A stretch of 64,000 nt of DNA from Neisseria sp. (GCA_030538415.1 JAUNTY010000005.1:17570-81569), one strand, 5' to 3'; positions 1-8,763 are shown, counted from the first letter of the stretch. Program-made: numbers and translations. The notes: generated by a model not told the origin, from the sequence alone.

Positions 1-801
1 GGCGGCGTCGGCGAGGCTGGCCCAATGGTGGTAAATCGAGAGGTAGAAGATGATGCCGACGGCGGCGAGCATGAGGGTGTTGCCCCAGTTGATGGCGAAG
101 GCGTGGTAGCTGTCGGCGCGGATGGCGGCGTTGCGGTTGAGCCGGGCGGCGCCGGTGAAATCTTCGTTGTAGAAGCGCTCGGCGCGGTAGCGGTTGAGAG
201 TGAGCTCTTTGTGGCCGTCGAGGCTGGTTTGGTAATGGCGGTAGAGCTCGTCTTCGTAGCCACGCATGGCTTTGAAGCTGGTGTAAACGCGCTTGACCAC
301 GTAATTGCTGCCGAGAATCATAACGGCGAGGATGATGGCGGTGACCATGAAAAGTTTCGGCGAGAGCCAAATCAGGTAGGCGCTGCAGCCGAGGGTAAAG
401 AGGATGCCTTGCACGAGCTCGGGCAGGCGGCCGAAAGCCATGCTGATGCTGCGGATGTCGTTGGAGAGGCTGGCCAGGAGTTTGGGCTTGCCGGTGAGCT
501 GGATTTGGGCGTCGTGAGAATCCATGATGCGCTTGAGCAATTGGGTGCGCAATTCGAATACAAACTGGTGGCCGAGGCGCGAGAGGCGGATTTGGGCGAG
601 GGTAGCGGCCAGCAGGTAAACAATCAGCAACAGGGCAAACTGCCACATCACGCTTTGCACGGTGCCTTCGCTGCTTTTGAGCAGGTAGGTGTTGATGTAT
701 GCCAAAACGCCGATACCGAGCAGGCCGGAGAGCAGGGTGAGGGCAAACATGAAGATAAAGGGCTTGCGGTGTTGCTTGAAAACGAGGGTGATGATGTTCA
801 T
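1..801 (-). CDS. YojI-like peptide-export ABC transporter, N-terminal part (partial)
   Basis: The frame opens with ATG at 801 and runs off the left edge of the window, giving 267 residues with no stop. They form the membrane domain of an exporter. Hydrophobic segments lie near residues 15-35, 50-70, 130-150, 150-170 and 245-260. Stretches such as RLPELVQGI and KELTLNR, and the NW motif near residue 245, match E. coli YojI and the cyclic-peptide exporter family (PvdE/SyrD type), which move small peptides or microcins across the inner membrane. The ATPase domain would lie outside the window. The family assignment is strong from remembered motifs; the substrate is unknown. Confidence 0.8.
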   Translation of the reverse strand, partial: MNIITLVFKQHRKPFIFMFALTLLSGLLGIGVLAYINTYLLKSSEGTVQSVMWQFALLLIVYLLAATLAQIRLSRLGHQFVFELRTQLLKRIMDSHDAQIQLTGKPKLLASLSNDIRSISMAFGRLPELVQGILFTLGCSAYLIWLSPKLFMVTAIILAVMILGSNYVVKRVYTSFKAMRGYEDELYRHYQTSLDGHKELTLNRYRAERFYNEDFTGAARLNRNAAIRADSYHAFAINWGNTLMLAAVGIIFYLSIYHHWASLADAA

Positions 802-831
802 GGGTGGGGTCGTTGTGAATAGAATGCGCGA

Positions 832-922
832 TATAGTCGTTCCGTTAGATTGATACAGCGTTCGTACTATCTGTACTGTCTGCGGTTTGCTGCCTTGTAT
901 TAAAACTTACTCTCCGACTATA
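832..922. repeat. Correia-like element, chimeric ends
   Basis: It begins TATAGTCGTTCCGTTAG and ends CTCTCCGACTATA around the shared core GTACTATCTGTACTGTCTGCGG. The two ends belong to different terminal-repeat types, so this copy appears to be a hybrid. It also lacks about 10 bases of the left core. Confidence 0.7.
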
Positions 923-924
923 TC

Positions 925-957
925 AGAGGCCGTCTGAAAGTTTTTCAGACGGCCTCT
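925..957. terminator. Inverted uptake-sequence hairpin
   Basis: AGAGGCCGTCTGAAA and its complement flank a short T-rich loop. Inverted uptake-sequence pairs commonly act as rho-independent terminators in Neisseria. No gene reads directly into this one. Confidence 0.5.
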
Positions 958-1240
958 GAATGATTGTTATTATAAAGCATTATGCGGGCGGGCAGGTTTG
1001 CATTTTGGAACGGATGTGCGTTTCGCCGCCTGCCTGAACGGGCATTGATTACAGCGCCTGTTGTTACAGCGGAGGTTGCCGGTAAAGCGCGGATTTCAAA
1101 ATCAAACGGGTAGAGGCTTGGCAAAAAAATAATCGTCGCACCCGCGTTAGAATCAGAAAAATGGGTAGACAAGCAAAGCTGCGCTTTGCACTGGGCACCC
1201 GCCTGCGCGGGTGCGACGGACAGGGGGAATTTTGCAAATT

Positions 1241-1432
1241 AATTGATACAAGGCAGCAAGCCGCAGACAGTACAGATATAGTGAAAAAACTTAATATCTG
1301 CTACGGCGTTGCTGCACCTTGCCGTACTATCTGTACTGTCTGCGGTTTGCTGCCTTGTATCAAATATTAAGTTTTTCCACTATAGTACGGCAAGGTGCAG
1401 CAACGCTGTATCAAACTAACGGAACGACTATA
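1241..1432. repeat. Correia-like element carrying a nested copy
   Basis: This outer copy lies in reverse orientation and ends GGAACGACTATA at 1432. It is split at ACAGA-TA-GTACGG by the element at 1277-1384. Removing the insert and one TA restores a continuous core. The left terminal repeat is degraded. Confidence 0.75.
1277..1384. repeat. Nested Correia-like element (TATAGTGAAAAAAC ends)
   Basis: About 108 bases with terminal inverted repeats TATAGTGAAAAAACTTAAT and its near complement. It is flanked by a TA duplication and inserted in the core of another copy. Confidence 0.8.
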
Positions 1433-1442
1433 CAACTGAAAT

Positions 1443-1474
1443 AGGCCGTCTGAAACTTGGTTTCAGACGGCCTT
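1443..1474. terminator. Inverted uptake-sequence hairpin after the 1493-2005 gene
   Basis: AGGCCGTCTGAAAC and GTTTCAGACGGCCT face each other around a short loop just past the stop of the minus-strand gene at 1493, in the right place for a terminator. Confidence 0.6.
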
Positions 1475-1492
1475 TCATATTAAATGGTGGCT

Positions 1493-2005
1493 TCAAGCAG
1501 GTTTCGGGCACACGGCATCGGCCAGTTTGTCGGTGTAGCCGGTTTTGCCCCATTCGATTTGGCCTTCTGCAGCGGCACCGCTTTCGTTGTGGTAATAGGC
1601 CTGCATGCGGTTTTGGCAGTCTACCAATACCGGCAGCGTGTGTGCGCTCATACGGCGCTCGAAGAAATAGAGGTTGGTTTGCAGGATGTTGTCACTATTG
1701 CCGACGGGTGTGGTTTTGGCGGTATCGACGGCGATGAATTTCAGAATCTGCGGCTTCACATATGACCAGGGCTTGTAAAACGCAGTTTGCGGCACTTCGG
1801 CCACCACTACGGCGCTGGCGGGCAGCAGCGAACGGGTGTGGCCATACCAGTTGTATTCGCTGTAAACCTGAAAGCCTATCATGCCGATGCCTGCTGCGGC
1901 GGGCACCAGCCATTTGGGCAGGCGTTTGAAAAAAATGCGCAGCAGCAGCGCGATACCGGCAGCACCGAGGCCGGCGGAAATGATGGCGATAAATTCCCAA
2001 ATCAT
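1493..2005 (-). CDS. Conserved small membrane-anchored protein, function unknown
   Basis: The chosen ATG at 2005 has GGGAGA about seven bases upstream and gives 170 residues; the frame continues 17 codons further without a ribosome site. Two hydrophobic helices occupy residues 1-25 and 30-48 (MIWEFIAIIS, then LVPAAAGIGMIGF). A soluble, probably periplasmic part of about 120 residues with two cysteines follows. The architecture suggests an inner-membrane anchored protein. I do not recognise the domain. It is flanked by repeats on both sides and has no operon partner. Confidence 0.7.
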   Translation of the reverse strand: MIWEFIAIISAGLGAAGIALLLRIFFKRLPKWLVPAAAGIGMIGFQVYSEYNWYGHTRSLLPASAVVVAEVPQTAFYKPWSYVKPQILKFIAVDTAKTTPVGNSDNILQTNLYFFERRMSAHTLPVLVDCQNRMQAYYHNESGAAAEGQIEWGKTGYTDKLADAVCPKPA

Positions 2006-2068
2006 GGTTGCGTCTCCCTTGAGGTTGCGGACGCACGGTTGGGGGCGCATCTGCAAATCTGAATATTA

Positions 2069-2268
2069 TATAGTTTCTGCTACGGCGTTGGCTCGCCTTG
2101 TCGCACTATCTGTACTGTGTCTGCGGCTCGCCGCCTTGTATCAGAATCTATAGTCGTTTCAATTTAGATTGATACAGCGTTGCGGCGCCTTGCCGTACTA
2201 TCTGTACTGTCTGCGGCTTGCTGCCTTGTCTCAATCTAAATTGAAACGACTATATATCTCCGACTATA
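2069..2268. repeat. Correia-like element with a nested copy near its right end
   Basis: The outer copy starts TATAGTTTCTGCTACGG (left terminal repeat shortened) and ends TCTCCGACTATA. A second copy interrupts it at AATC-TA, 15 bases from the right end. Confidence 0.7.
2149..2254. repeat. Nested Correia-like element (TATAGTCGTTTCAATT ends)
   Basis: About 106 bases with inverted ends TATAGTCGTTTCAATTTAG / CTAAATTGAAACGACTATA, sitting inside the 2069-2268 copy with TA at both junctions. Confidence 0.8.
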
Positions 2269-2290
2269 GTGGATTTCACTGTTTTTAAAA

Positions 2291-2319
2291 ATTTGGGCTT
2301 CCCGTGCAAAGGAAGCCCA
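2291..2319 (-). terminator. Terminator of the symporter gene
   Basis: TTGGGCTTCC and GGAAGCCCAA form a 10-base stem just downstream of the symporter stop on the minus strand. It is followed by a T-rich run in that direction. Confidence 0.65.
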
Positions 2320-2346
2320 AGCTTGTTCACTCGTTCAGCTGAGGAA

Positions 2347-4116
2347 TCAATGGTCTACGGCTTTGCCTGCACCGCGCGGGTAGCGCACGCTTTCCACCAG
2401 ATCCTGCACTTCTTTCGGCGGTGCGGCGGTCATGCCGGATACCACGAATGCTACCACAAAGTTGATGAGGGCACCTACCGCGCCGAACGACAGCGGGGAA
2501 ATACCGAACAACCAGTTGGCTTCCACATTTTCAAAGGTATTGGTGCCGGGGATAAAGAACCAGCCCAGATAGAGGAAAATGTAGACGCAGGTGGAAACCA
2601 GGCCTGCCAGCATGCCGGCGGTGGCGCCTTTGTCGTTGATGCGTTTCGAGAAAATACCCATCATCAGCGCCGGGAAAATCGAGGCGGCGGCAATACCGAA
2701 GGCCAGCGCCACCACTTGTGCGGCAAAGCCCGGCGGGTTGATGCCCAGCCATGTGGCTACGATGATGGCAACCGTCATCGATACGCGCGCGGCCATCAAT
2801 TCGCCTTTTTCGCTGATATCGGGTTTGAGCGTTTTCTTGATCAGGTCATGCGAGATGGCCGAAGAAATCGCCAACAGCAAACCGGCTGCGGTAGAGAGCG
2901 CGGCAGCCAAACCACCCGCCGCAATCAGGCCGATAACCCAGCCCGGCAGATTGGCGATTTCTGGGTTGGCCAATACCAGGATGTCGTTGTTGACGGTCAG
3001 CTCGTTGCCTTCCCAACCGCGCTCGGCAGCAATAGCGTTGAACGATTCGGATTTGTCGTTGTAATACTGGATTTTGCCGTCGTTGTTTTTGTCTTCAAAT
3101 TTCAACAGGCCGGTGTGTTCCCAAGTTTCCATCCAGGCCGGGCGGGCGCTGTATTCGATCGGCGCTGATTGCGTGCCTTGCGGATAGATGGTGTCGATGA
3201 GGTTGATGCGCGCCATCGAGCCGACAGCAGGCGCGGTGGTGTAGAGCAGCGCGATGAAGACCAGCGCCCAGCCTGCGGAAGAGCGGGCATCGGATACTTT
3301 GGGCACGGTGAAGAAGCGGATAATCACGTGCGGCAGACCGGCGGTACCAATCATCAGCGACAGGGTAAACAGGAACATATTGAGCTTGTTGGGCACGTCG
3401 GCGGTGTAGGCGGTGAAGCCCAAATCGGTTACCAGCGCATCCAGTTTTTGCAGCAACGGCATGCCGGAAGCTGTTTCATTGCTGAACAAGCCCAGGGGCG
3501 GCAGCGGATTGCCGGTGAGGTTCAGCGAAATGAACACCGCCGGAATGGTGTAGGCGATAATCAGCACCACATATTGCGCCACCTGGGTGTAGGTGATGCC
3601 TTTCATGCCGCCCAATACCGCGTAAAACAACACCACGATGGCGGCGATAATCAGGCCGGTGGTGCTGCTCACTTCAAGGAAGCGTGAGAAAGCCACGCCC
3701 GCGCCGGTCATCTGGCCGATCACGTAAGTGGTGGAGGCGATAATCAGACAGGCCACGGCCACCAGGCGGGCAGTGCGGCTGTAGAAGCGGTCGCCGATAA
3801 AGTCGGGCACGGTGAATTTGCCGAATTTGCGCAAATAAGGAGCCAGCAGGAGCGCCAGCAACACGTAGCCGCCGGTCCAGCCCATCAGGTAGGCCGAAGC
3901 GCCGTAGCCGTTCATGGCCAGCAGGCCGGCCATTGAGATAAACGAAGCCGCGCTCATCCAGTCGGCCGCGGTGGCCATGCCGTTGAGCACCGGGTGTACG
4001 CCGCCGCCCGCCACGTAAAACTCTTTGGTAGAGCCTGCGCGCGCCCAAATGGCGATGCCGAAATAAAGCGCAAAAGATGCGCCCACGAAAATCAGATTGA
4101 TGACAAATTGACTCAT
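2347..4116 (-). CDS. Sodium:solute symporter, ActP / VC_2705 subfamily
   Basis: A 589-residue polytopic membrane protein of the SSS family with about 13 transmembrane segments. Family hallmarks are the N-terminal NGMATAADWMSAASF region (residues 45-59), a GGMKGITYTQVAQY sodium-site segment (about 168-181) and GTAGLPHVIIRFF (about 257-269). The subfamily pairs with a DUF4212 small subunit, which lies four bases upstream here. Relatives import acetate or short organic acids with Na+. A soluble loop near residues 310-375 with DKNNDGK resembles a calcium-binding loop and is typical of the VC_2705 group. The substrate is inferred from the family only. Confidence 0.88.
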   Translation of the reverse strand: MSQFVINLIFVGASFALYFGIAIWARAGSTKEFYVAGGGVHPVLNGMATAADWMSAASFISMAGLLAMNGYGASAYLMGWTGGYVLLALLLAPYLRKFGKFTVPDFIGDRFYSRTARLVAVACLIIASTTYVIGQMTGAGVAFSRFLEVSSTTGLIIAAIVVLFYAVLGGMKGITYTQVAQYVVLIIAYTIPAVFISLNLTGNPLPPLGLFSNETASGMPLLQKLDALVTDLGFTAYTADVPNKLNMFLFTLSLMIGTAGLPHVIIRFFTVPKVSDARSSAGWALVFIALLYTTAPAVGSMARINLIDTIYPQGTQSAPIEYSARPAWMETWEHTGLLKFEDKNNDGKIQYYNDKSESFNAIAAERGWEGNELTVNNDILVLANPEIANLPGWVIGLIAAGGLAAALSTAAGLLLAISSAISHDLIKKTLKPDISEKGELMAARVSMTVAIIVATWLGINPPGFAAQVVALAFGIAAASIFPALMMGIFSKRINDKGATAGMLAGLVSTCVYIFLYLGWFFIPGTNTFENVEANWLFGISPLSFGAVGALINFVVAFVVSGMTAAPPKEVQDLVESVRYPRGAGKAVDH

Positions 4117-4119
4117 GAT

Positions 4120-4383
4120 TTACTCCTCGCTTACGCCGAATTCTTCATCAAGCTTATTCATTCTCCAGGAATAGAAGAAAATAATCGCGATAAAGGTAAG
4201 AATCGAACCTTGTTGAGCAAACCAGAACCCCAAATCGGTTCCCCCTATGCTGATACCGGCCAATACCGGTCGTAAGATAATGCCGAAGCCGTAAGAGCAC
4301 AAGGCCCATACCACCAGGCAGATGGTAATGATGCGCAGATTGGATTTCCAATAACCCGCAGCATCGTGTTTGTTGATAGTCAT
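4120..4383 (-). CDS. DUF4212 symporter small subunit
   Basis: The start ATG at 4383 follows GAGGAGAAGAAC, a strong ribosome site, giving 87 residues; a longer frame to 4494 has no such site. Two transmembrane helices (about residues 20-42 and 55-75) flank a short loop. A charged C-terminus with RMNKLDEEFGV follows, the usual DUF4212 layout. The gene ends four bases before the symporter start, so the two are co-transcribed and probably translationally coupled. The family is known as the small partner of VC_2705-type sodium:solute symporters. Confidence 0.85.
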   Translation of the reverse strand: MTINKHDAAGYWKSNLRIITICLVVWALCSYGFGIILRPVLAGISIGGTDLGFWFAQQGSILTFIAIIFFYSWRMNKLDEEFGVSEE

Positions 4384-4497
4384 GTTCTTCTCCTCTTTTT
4401 CTTGAATGCTATCGACCGCAGGTTGGAGGAAAATGGGGAAGAGCATTTTTGAAAAAGCCCGCAAATCCCTGACCGGCGGTTGGTGAGTCAGCACGTT

Positions 4498-5007
4498 TCA
4501 CCAAAAGGCTGCAAGCGATCCGCTACCTGATTTGTAATGGATTGTTAACAGCTTGGCGTTGAATATAACATACTCGCCATTGATTTCAACAAAATTGAAT
4601 GAAAAACGGGTCAAATCGCCATTTTTATTTCTGATGGGGGTAATAAAATATGGTGATTCAAGGAGTTGTTTATATGTGAATATCGGAAAATCCGAAAAAT
4701 GAAGATTAATGAGCAAATAATCTAAATCGGCGCTTGCATGGGAGAAAAATGTACGGATGCCGGAAAGCGTGGCAGATAATGCGTCTGTGTTTGCCGGGTG
4801 CAGGCGATAAAACTGTGTCAGGTGTCGGTTAAAATGAAACCGAAGCCGGTCGGGAAAACAGGGAGAAAAAGCAACGGCGGCGGTGTGGACATTGTCGGCA
4901 GCGCCGCCGTTTTTTTGCCGCAAACATCCGGAAAACAGCGCGAGGCGGCAAAAAACGCCGCCGCCGAAGGCCGGATTGGCTTGAACCGAACGGCTGATTT
5001 TTGCCAA
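4498..5007 (-). CDS. Doubtful open frame, possible gene remnant
   Basis: A 169-codon frame begins at TTG with no convincing ribosome site. The N-terminal 55 residues look like out-of-frame translation. The C-terminal 100 residues read more like protein (DLDYLLINLHF, then FNFVEINGEYVIFNAK) and lie in DNA clearly poorer in GC than the flanks. It may be the tail of a decayed or acquired gene. No family is recognised. Confidence 0.25.
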   Translation of the reverse strand: MAKISRSVQANPAFGGGVFCRLALFSGCLRQKNGGAADNVHTAAVAFSPCFPDRLRFHFNRHLTQFYRLHPANTDALSATLSGIRTFFSHASADLDYLLINLHFSDFPIFTYKQLLESPYFITPIRNKNGDLTRFSFNFVEINGEYVIFNAKLLTIHYKSGSGSLAAFW

Positions 5008-5022
5008 GGCAAAAGAAAGATT

Positions 5023-5062
5023 AGGCCGTCTGAAAACAGATTTATCTGTTTTCAGACGGCCT
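5023..5062. terminator. Inverted uptake-sequence hairpin, 17-base stem
   Basis: AGGCCGTCTGAAAACAGA and its complement flank a 4-base loop followed by T residues. It is a strong hairpin in both directions. Confidence 0.55.
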
Positions 5063-5159
5063 TTATCTTTAGATTGACGGGCAACATGCGCAAAGTGTGT
5101 GCTTCCTATAATTAATCAGACCGTCTGGAAGCACAATTTCTGCTTTCAGACGGCTGAAA

Positions 5160-5370
5160 CCTTTGCAAAAAAAACACATCGTCGCACCCGCGCAGGCGGG
5201 TGCCCAGTGCAAAGCATAGCTTTGCTTGTCTGTCTATTTTTCTGATTCTAAAAGTCCAGGATGAATCAGGCGGTTGCGAATTTCCAGAGCGGGCAAGTTT
5301 GAACTGAAGCGTTGCTTCAGACTGGGCACCCGCCTGCGCGGGTGCGACGGGTAGGGGAATTTTGCAAAGG
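5160..5370. repeat. dRS3-flanked (NIME-like) repeat unit
   Basis: About 210 bases bounded by CTTTGCAAAA and its complement. Inside, GCACCCGCGCAGGCGGGTGC and GCACCCGCCTGCGCGGGTGC stand as inverted 20-mers next to TGAAGC/TGCAAAGC boxes. Each 20-mer has the size and centre of the meningococcal dRS3 repeat with altered outer bases. Confidence 0.65.
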
Positions 5371-5406
5371 CCTCGGCCTGTGTTTCAGACGGCCATTAAT
5401 CAACGT

Positions 5407-6018
5407 TTATTTCCGCTCCCGCGCCATCAGCGCCAGATACATCAGCGCCACATTAATCGAATCGTTGAGCGCGTCGTGGCGGGGCAGGTCGGGGATTTTG
5501 AGCTTTTTCACCATGGTGGCCATGCGCAGGTCGATGTAGGCGTTGTGGATGGTCTTGTTCATTTCCTGCTGGTAGAAAATGCTCGATACCTCAAGCTGGC
5601 GGTTGGGCAGTTTGATACCGAGCATGGGCTTCAGAAACTTGTTGACCATCGCCACATCGTATTCCAGATAATAGCCCACCAGCGGCCTGCCGCCGATAAA
5701 ATCGAGAAATTGGTAAATCGCGTCCTCTACGGGAATGCCGTCGGTAAGGTCTTTCGGGCGCAGGCCGTGGATGGTGACGTTGGCGGCTTCCATCATGCCT
5801 TCGGGCTTCACCAATACGTAAAACGATTCGCTGGTGAGCACCTCGTTGCCGCGGATTTTCACTGCGCCGATGGAAATAATCTCCGCCTCGGCCACATCCA
5901 GGCTGGTGGTTTCGCAGTCGAAGCTGACCATTTCGTCGGGATGTTCCTGATAAAGCACATCGTATTCGGGCTTGAGCAGCTTTTTGCGTTCGCGGTTGCG
6001 GAAAAAACGTTCGAACAT
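5407..6018 (-). CDS. DnaQ-like 3'-5' exonuclease (DEDDh)
   Basis: A 203-residue protein of the DEDDh exonuclease superfamily. The ExoI motif is FDCETTS at residues 33-39, the ExoII region is near LVGYYLEYDV (about 113-122) and the ExoIII motif is RHDALND (about 180-186) with the catalytic His and Asp. There are no polymerase, helicase or GIY-YIG domains, so this is a stand-alone exonuclease. Its ATG overlaps the stop of the upstream CBS/DUF294 gene (TGATG), so the pair is translationally coupled. Such exonucleases are recurrent partners of DUF294 nucleotidyltransferases near ActP-type symporters. Confidence 0.85.
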   Translation of the reverse strand: MFERFFRNRERKKLLKPEYDVLYQEHPDEMVSFDCETTSLDVAEAEIISIGAVKIRGNEVLTSESFYVLVKPEGMMEAANVTIHGLRPKDLTDGIPVEDAIYQFLDFIGGRPLVGYYLEYDVAMVNKFLKPMLGIKLPNRQLEVSSIFYQQEMNKTIHNAYIDLRMATMVKKLKIPDLPRHDALNDSINVALMYLALMARERK

Positions 6019-7826
6019 CAGCTCACTCCCAGATGGAAATGGTGGCGCACCATGTTTTTGAAGCGCTTCACCACTTGCAGCGCGTCTTTGAGCAGGTCGC
6101 GCTCCAGCGTGGAAAGGCTCTGCATGTCAATCTGGTTCGGCTCTGACGGCATCGGGCTGTTGAGCGCGGCAAAACCGGCTTTCAGGCGTAAGTCCATCAG
6201 ATAGCCGAGCGCTTCGGCGGTGTCTTCGCCCAATTGCTTGTCGAGCACTTTGGCCTGCACGAGCTTGTGGATGCGGTCGAACGAATTGGTGTCTTCGATG
6301 CGCGCCTCCAGACTGAGCGCGCGGATGCCGTGCACCACCGGGAACACGCCCATTTTCTTGATGTCCATTTTCTCGTTTTGCTCGCGCCGCAGCAATTGGG
6401 TGAAAAAGCCCTTGCTGTGGCCGTCGAACAATTCCACCGAGCGGGCAAACGCCATCAGCATGCCCGCGTCGTTGCTCATGGTTTTCTGCAGATGGTTTTT
6501 TACGTCGTCGAGCAGCGCCGCATCGCCCGCCACGGCTTTGGCATCAATGAAAATCGCCAGATTCATCATCGATTCGGGGCCGGGCGAATAACACCAGTGG
6601 CTGACCATTTTCTTGAATTCGGGCAGGGTTTTGCGCCAGTCGGCATTGTTGACCATGATTTTGCCGGGGCAGGGCGGGTAGCCGAGGCGCTCCAGCGTGG
6701 CCGAAAATTGTTCGGCGGTGTTGCGCGCCAGTTCCAAATCCACGTTTTCTCGCAGAATCAAAGCGTTATCCTGGTCGGTTTTCAGAATCTGCTCACCGCG
6801 CCCTTCGGAGCCCATCACAATCAGGCAGGCGTTGTCATACAATTCGGGCGGCGCCAGCATGCGCCACACTTTTTCAAACAGGCTGCTGTTGAGCACCTGC
6901 ATCAGCTGCGCCAATTGCGGCGCACGCACGCCGTTGTTGCGCAGAATCTGAATCGAATCGGTCATTTGCGCGGCGATGTCGACCAATTCGTCGATGTTCT
7001 GGGCGCGGTCGAGGCGCTGCGCCACCAGATGGGTGTGGTTGGAAAAATAGGCCAACACGTCAATCTGCTCCAGCGCGCCGACAGGCTCGCCGTTTTCGGT
7101 CACAATAACGCGCTGGATGTTGAACTGGGTCATGCGCAGCAGCGCGTTGAAGACGAAATCTTCGATGTCGACGGCAATCAGTTCGAAAGGCGACCAGGCC
7201 GACACCGGCGCGGAAGTGGCTTCGCCGGCAATCACAATGTCGCGGAAGGCTGATTCGGTAAACAGCCCCACGCGACCCTGATGGCGGATAAGCACGGTTT
7301 TGGTCTTGTGGGTTTTCATGGCCTGCGCCGCTTCGAGAATACTGGCACCGCCGTCAAGCCAGACGGTGTTGTGGCGGTAGGCATCGCGCACTTTGGCGGT
7401 GAAGAGGCTTTCGAATTCCTGCGCGTTGTGATCCACCGAATGGCTGGAAAGCTTCTCGGCCACACTGGCGTAAAAATAGGCGCCGAAGCGGGGGTTGTCT
7501 TCCATCAGCTGTAAAACCGTGGCCTTGGGAATGGTGTAGACCAGCGCTTCTTCTTCTACCACAAAGCGGTGGTGGCTGCTGCCTTCCACCAGCGCCCGCG
7601 CCTCGAAGGTGTCGTGTTCGCGGTAAAGCGCCAACACATCGCCGTCGTCGCCCGCTTCCTTGACCAACCCCTTGATGACCACATAAAGATGCTCAATCGG
7701 CTGCTCTTCTTCGATGATGGTTTCGTTGTCTTTGAAAAAAGCGATGTTGACCGACTTTTGCAGCATATCGCGCTGGCGGGCATTCAGGAAATCATACGGC
7801 GGATAATTGAAATCGAAACGTTCCAT
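6018..7826 (-). CDS. cNMP-binding / CBS / DUF294 nucleotidyltransferase signalling protein
   Basis: A 602-residue cytoplasmic protein. Residues 15-125 resemble a cyclic-nucleotide-binding (CAP_ED) fold, ending in TIPKATVLQLMEDNP. Residues 150-270 form two CBS repeats (AQAMKTHKTKTVLIRHQGRVG and QRVIVTENGEPVG). The nucleotidyltransferase core follows, with MGSEGRGEQILKTDQDNALI near 340-360, whose GS and D-x-D residues bind metal and nucleotide. A C-terminal helical substrate-binding domain closes the protein. The family resembles GlnD-type regulators. It heads a two-gene operon with the exonuclease and sits near the symporter pair, a known neighbourhood; a role in controlling transport is inference. 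Confidence 0.85.
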   Translation of the reverse strand: MERFDFNYPPYDFLNARQRDMLQKSVNIAFFKDNETIIEEEQPIEHLYVVIKGLVKEAGDDGDVLALYREHDTFEARALVEGSSHHRFVVEEEALVYTIPKATVLQLMEDNPRFGAYFYASVAEKLSSHSVDHNAQEFESLFTAKVRDAYRHNTVWLDGGASILEAAQAMKTHKTKTVLIRHQGRVGLFTESAFRDIVIAGEATSAPVSAWSPFELIAVDIEDFVFNALLRMTQFNIQRVIVTENGEPVGALEQIDVLAYFSNHTHLVAQRLDRAQNIDELVDIAAQMTDSIQILRNNGVRAPQLAQLMQVLNSSLFEKVWRMLAPPELYDNACLIVMGSEGRGEQILKTDQDNALILRENVDLELARNTAEQFSATLERLGYPPCPGKIMVNNADWRKTLPEFKKMVSHWCYSPGPESMMNLAIFIDAKAVAGDAALLDDVKNHLQKTMSNDAGMLMAFARSVELFDGHSKGFFTQLLRREQNEKMDIKKMGVFPVVHGIRALSLEARIEDTNSFDRIHKLVQAKVLDKQLGEDTAEALGYLMDLRLKAGFAALNSPMPSEPNQIDMQSLSTLERDLLKDALQVVKRFKNMVRHHFHLGVS

Positions 7827-7965
7827 GCTCTATTTTCCATGTTTTTGTAGTGATTGGTCATACTGTAAAGCGGCGCGGATACGCTGTAAATAGCGGGGCG
7901 CGGGAATTTTGGTGGCAAAATAAAGATAACAGGGTAATGAAAAGCGGATTTGTGCACGGATAGTC

Positions 7966-8002
7966 AGGCCGTCTGAAACGAAATCGGGCTTTCAGACGGC
8001 CT
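7966..8002. terminator. Inverted uptake-sequence hairpin
   Basis: AGGCCGTCTGAAA and its complement around a short loop in the gap upstream of the CBS/DUF294 gene. Confidence 0.45.
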
Positions 8003-8062
8003 TTAAGATAATGATGATGTGAATGGGCGTTTGGGGGCGCGTGGTAGAGCGGCTTGGGATTG

Positions 8063-8098
8063 AGGCCGTCTGAAAGCTGTTTTACTTTCAGACGGCCT
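8063..8098. terminator. Inverted uptake-sequence hairpin
   Basis: AGGCCGTCTGAAAG and CTTTCAGACGGCCT face each other around TGTTTTA. It is the second hairpin within 100 bases. Confidence 0.45.
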
Positions 8099-8210
8099 TG
8101 TTGGCAAGAAAAACGCGGCGGCCTTGTTCGTCAATCAACACCGCCGTTGCGTCTGCATCCGCGTAGCGTGGGCTTTGCCCGCGAAAACGGCACAGGCCTC
8201 AGGCTGGGAC

Positions 8211-8417
8211 TTTTACAAAATTCCCCCGTTCGTCGCACCCGCGCAGGCGGGTGCCCAGTGCAAAGCGCCGCTTTGCTTGCCTGCTCATTTTTCTTGTTCT
8301 AAAGACCCAAGCTGAATCATGAAGCTGTGCATTCCCAAGGCTGACAGGTTTAAGCTGAAGCTGTGCTTCAGACTAGGCACCCGCCTGCGCGGGTGCGACG
8401 GTTATTTTTTGCAAAGG
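8211..8417. repeat. dRS3-flanked (NIME-like) repeat unit
   Basis: Same layout as 5160-5370: inverted GCACCCGCGCAGGCGGGTGC 20-mers around a variable middle, bounded by TTTGCAAA-type ends. Confidence 0.65.
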
Positions 8418-8469
8418 CCTGAGACCTTTGCAAAATACTTTTTTCTTGGAAATATCCATTACATCCGTC

Positions 8470-8566
8470 ATTCCGGCGCAGGCCGGAATCCATTTCGCCA
8501 AGATTCAGTTATTTGATTTCAAATGGGTTTTCATGGCGAGCTATGGATTCCGGCCTGCGCCGGAAT
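8470..8566. repeat. Inverted pair of dRS3-like 20-mers
   Basis: ATTCCGGCGCAGGCCGGAAT at 8470-8489 and its reverse complement at 8547-8566 enclose about 57 bases that are partly self-complementary. dRS3 in meningococci is ATTCCC-N8-GGGAAT and is a target of filamentous prophages. Confidence 0.6.
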
Positions 8567-8726
8567 GACGGAGCGGATGCTTTTGCGATGCAGCAGAAGG
8601 TATTTTGCAAAGGTCTCGGCCTCACTGTTTCCGCTTGTCAGGATGTGGATATGGCGTTTCTGAAATCGCGACATCGTCGATTGGAAACGTGGGCGGAGCC
8701 AACGCTACCCGTTGCTTGTTATTAAA

Positions 8727-8763
8727 AGGCCGTCTGAAAGCGCAATTTGTTTTCAGACGGCCT
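8727..8763 (-). terminator. Terminator of pqiABC
   Basis: An inverted uptake-sequence pair lies just downstream of the pqiC stop on the minus strand. Confidence 0.6.

Larger units (their letters stand above)
802..1492. other. Repeat-filled gap, no gene seen
   Basis: This 690-base gap holds a chimeric Correia-like element (832-922), two inverted uptake-sequence pairs, a dRS3-type repeat fragment (about 1135-1240) and a nested Correia-like pair (1241-1432). Short open frames here read through repeats and are not credible genes. Confidence 0.75.
4384..5406. other. Repeat-containing gap with one doubtful frame
   Basis: About 1 kb between the DUF4212 gene and the exonuclease gene. It holds an AT-rich stretch (about 4540-4740) with a doubtful open frame, an uptake-sequence hairpin at 5023-5062, a second degenerate pair near 5119-5157 and a dRS3-flanked repeat at 5160-5370. 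Confidence 0.7.

Noticed and set aside
25..822. A 265-codon plus-strand frame at the left edge
   Set aside because: The minus strand encodes YojI-like sequence over the same interval with clear family motifs; the plus frame is Val/Ala/Glu/Gly shadow.
1161..1370. Short plus-strand frames across 1161-1370
   Set aside because: They translate dRS3-type and Correia-like repeats, and the same peptides recur at other repeat copies.
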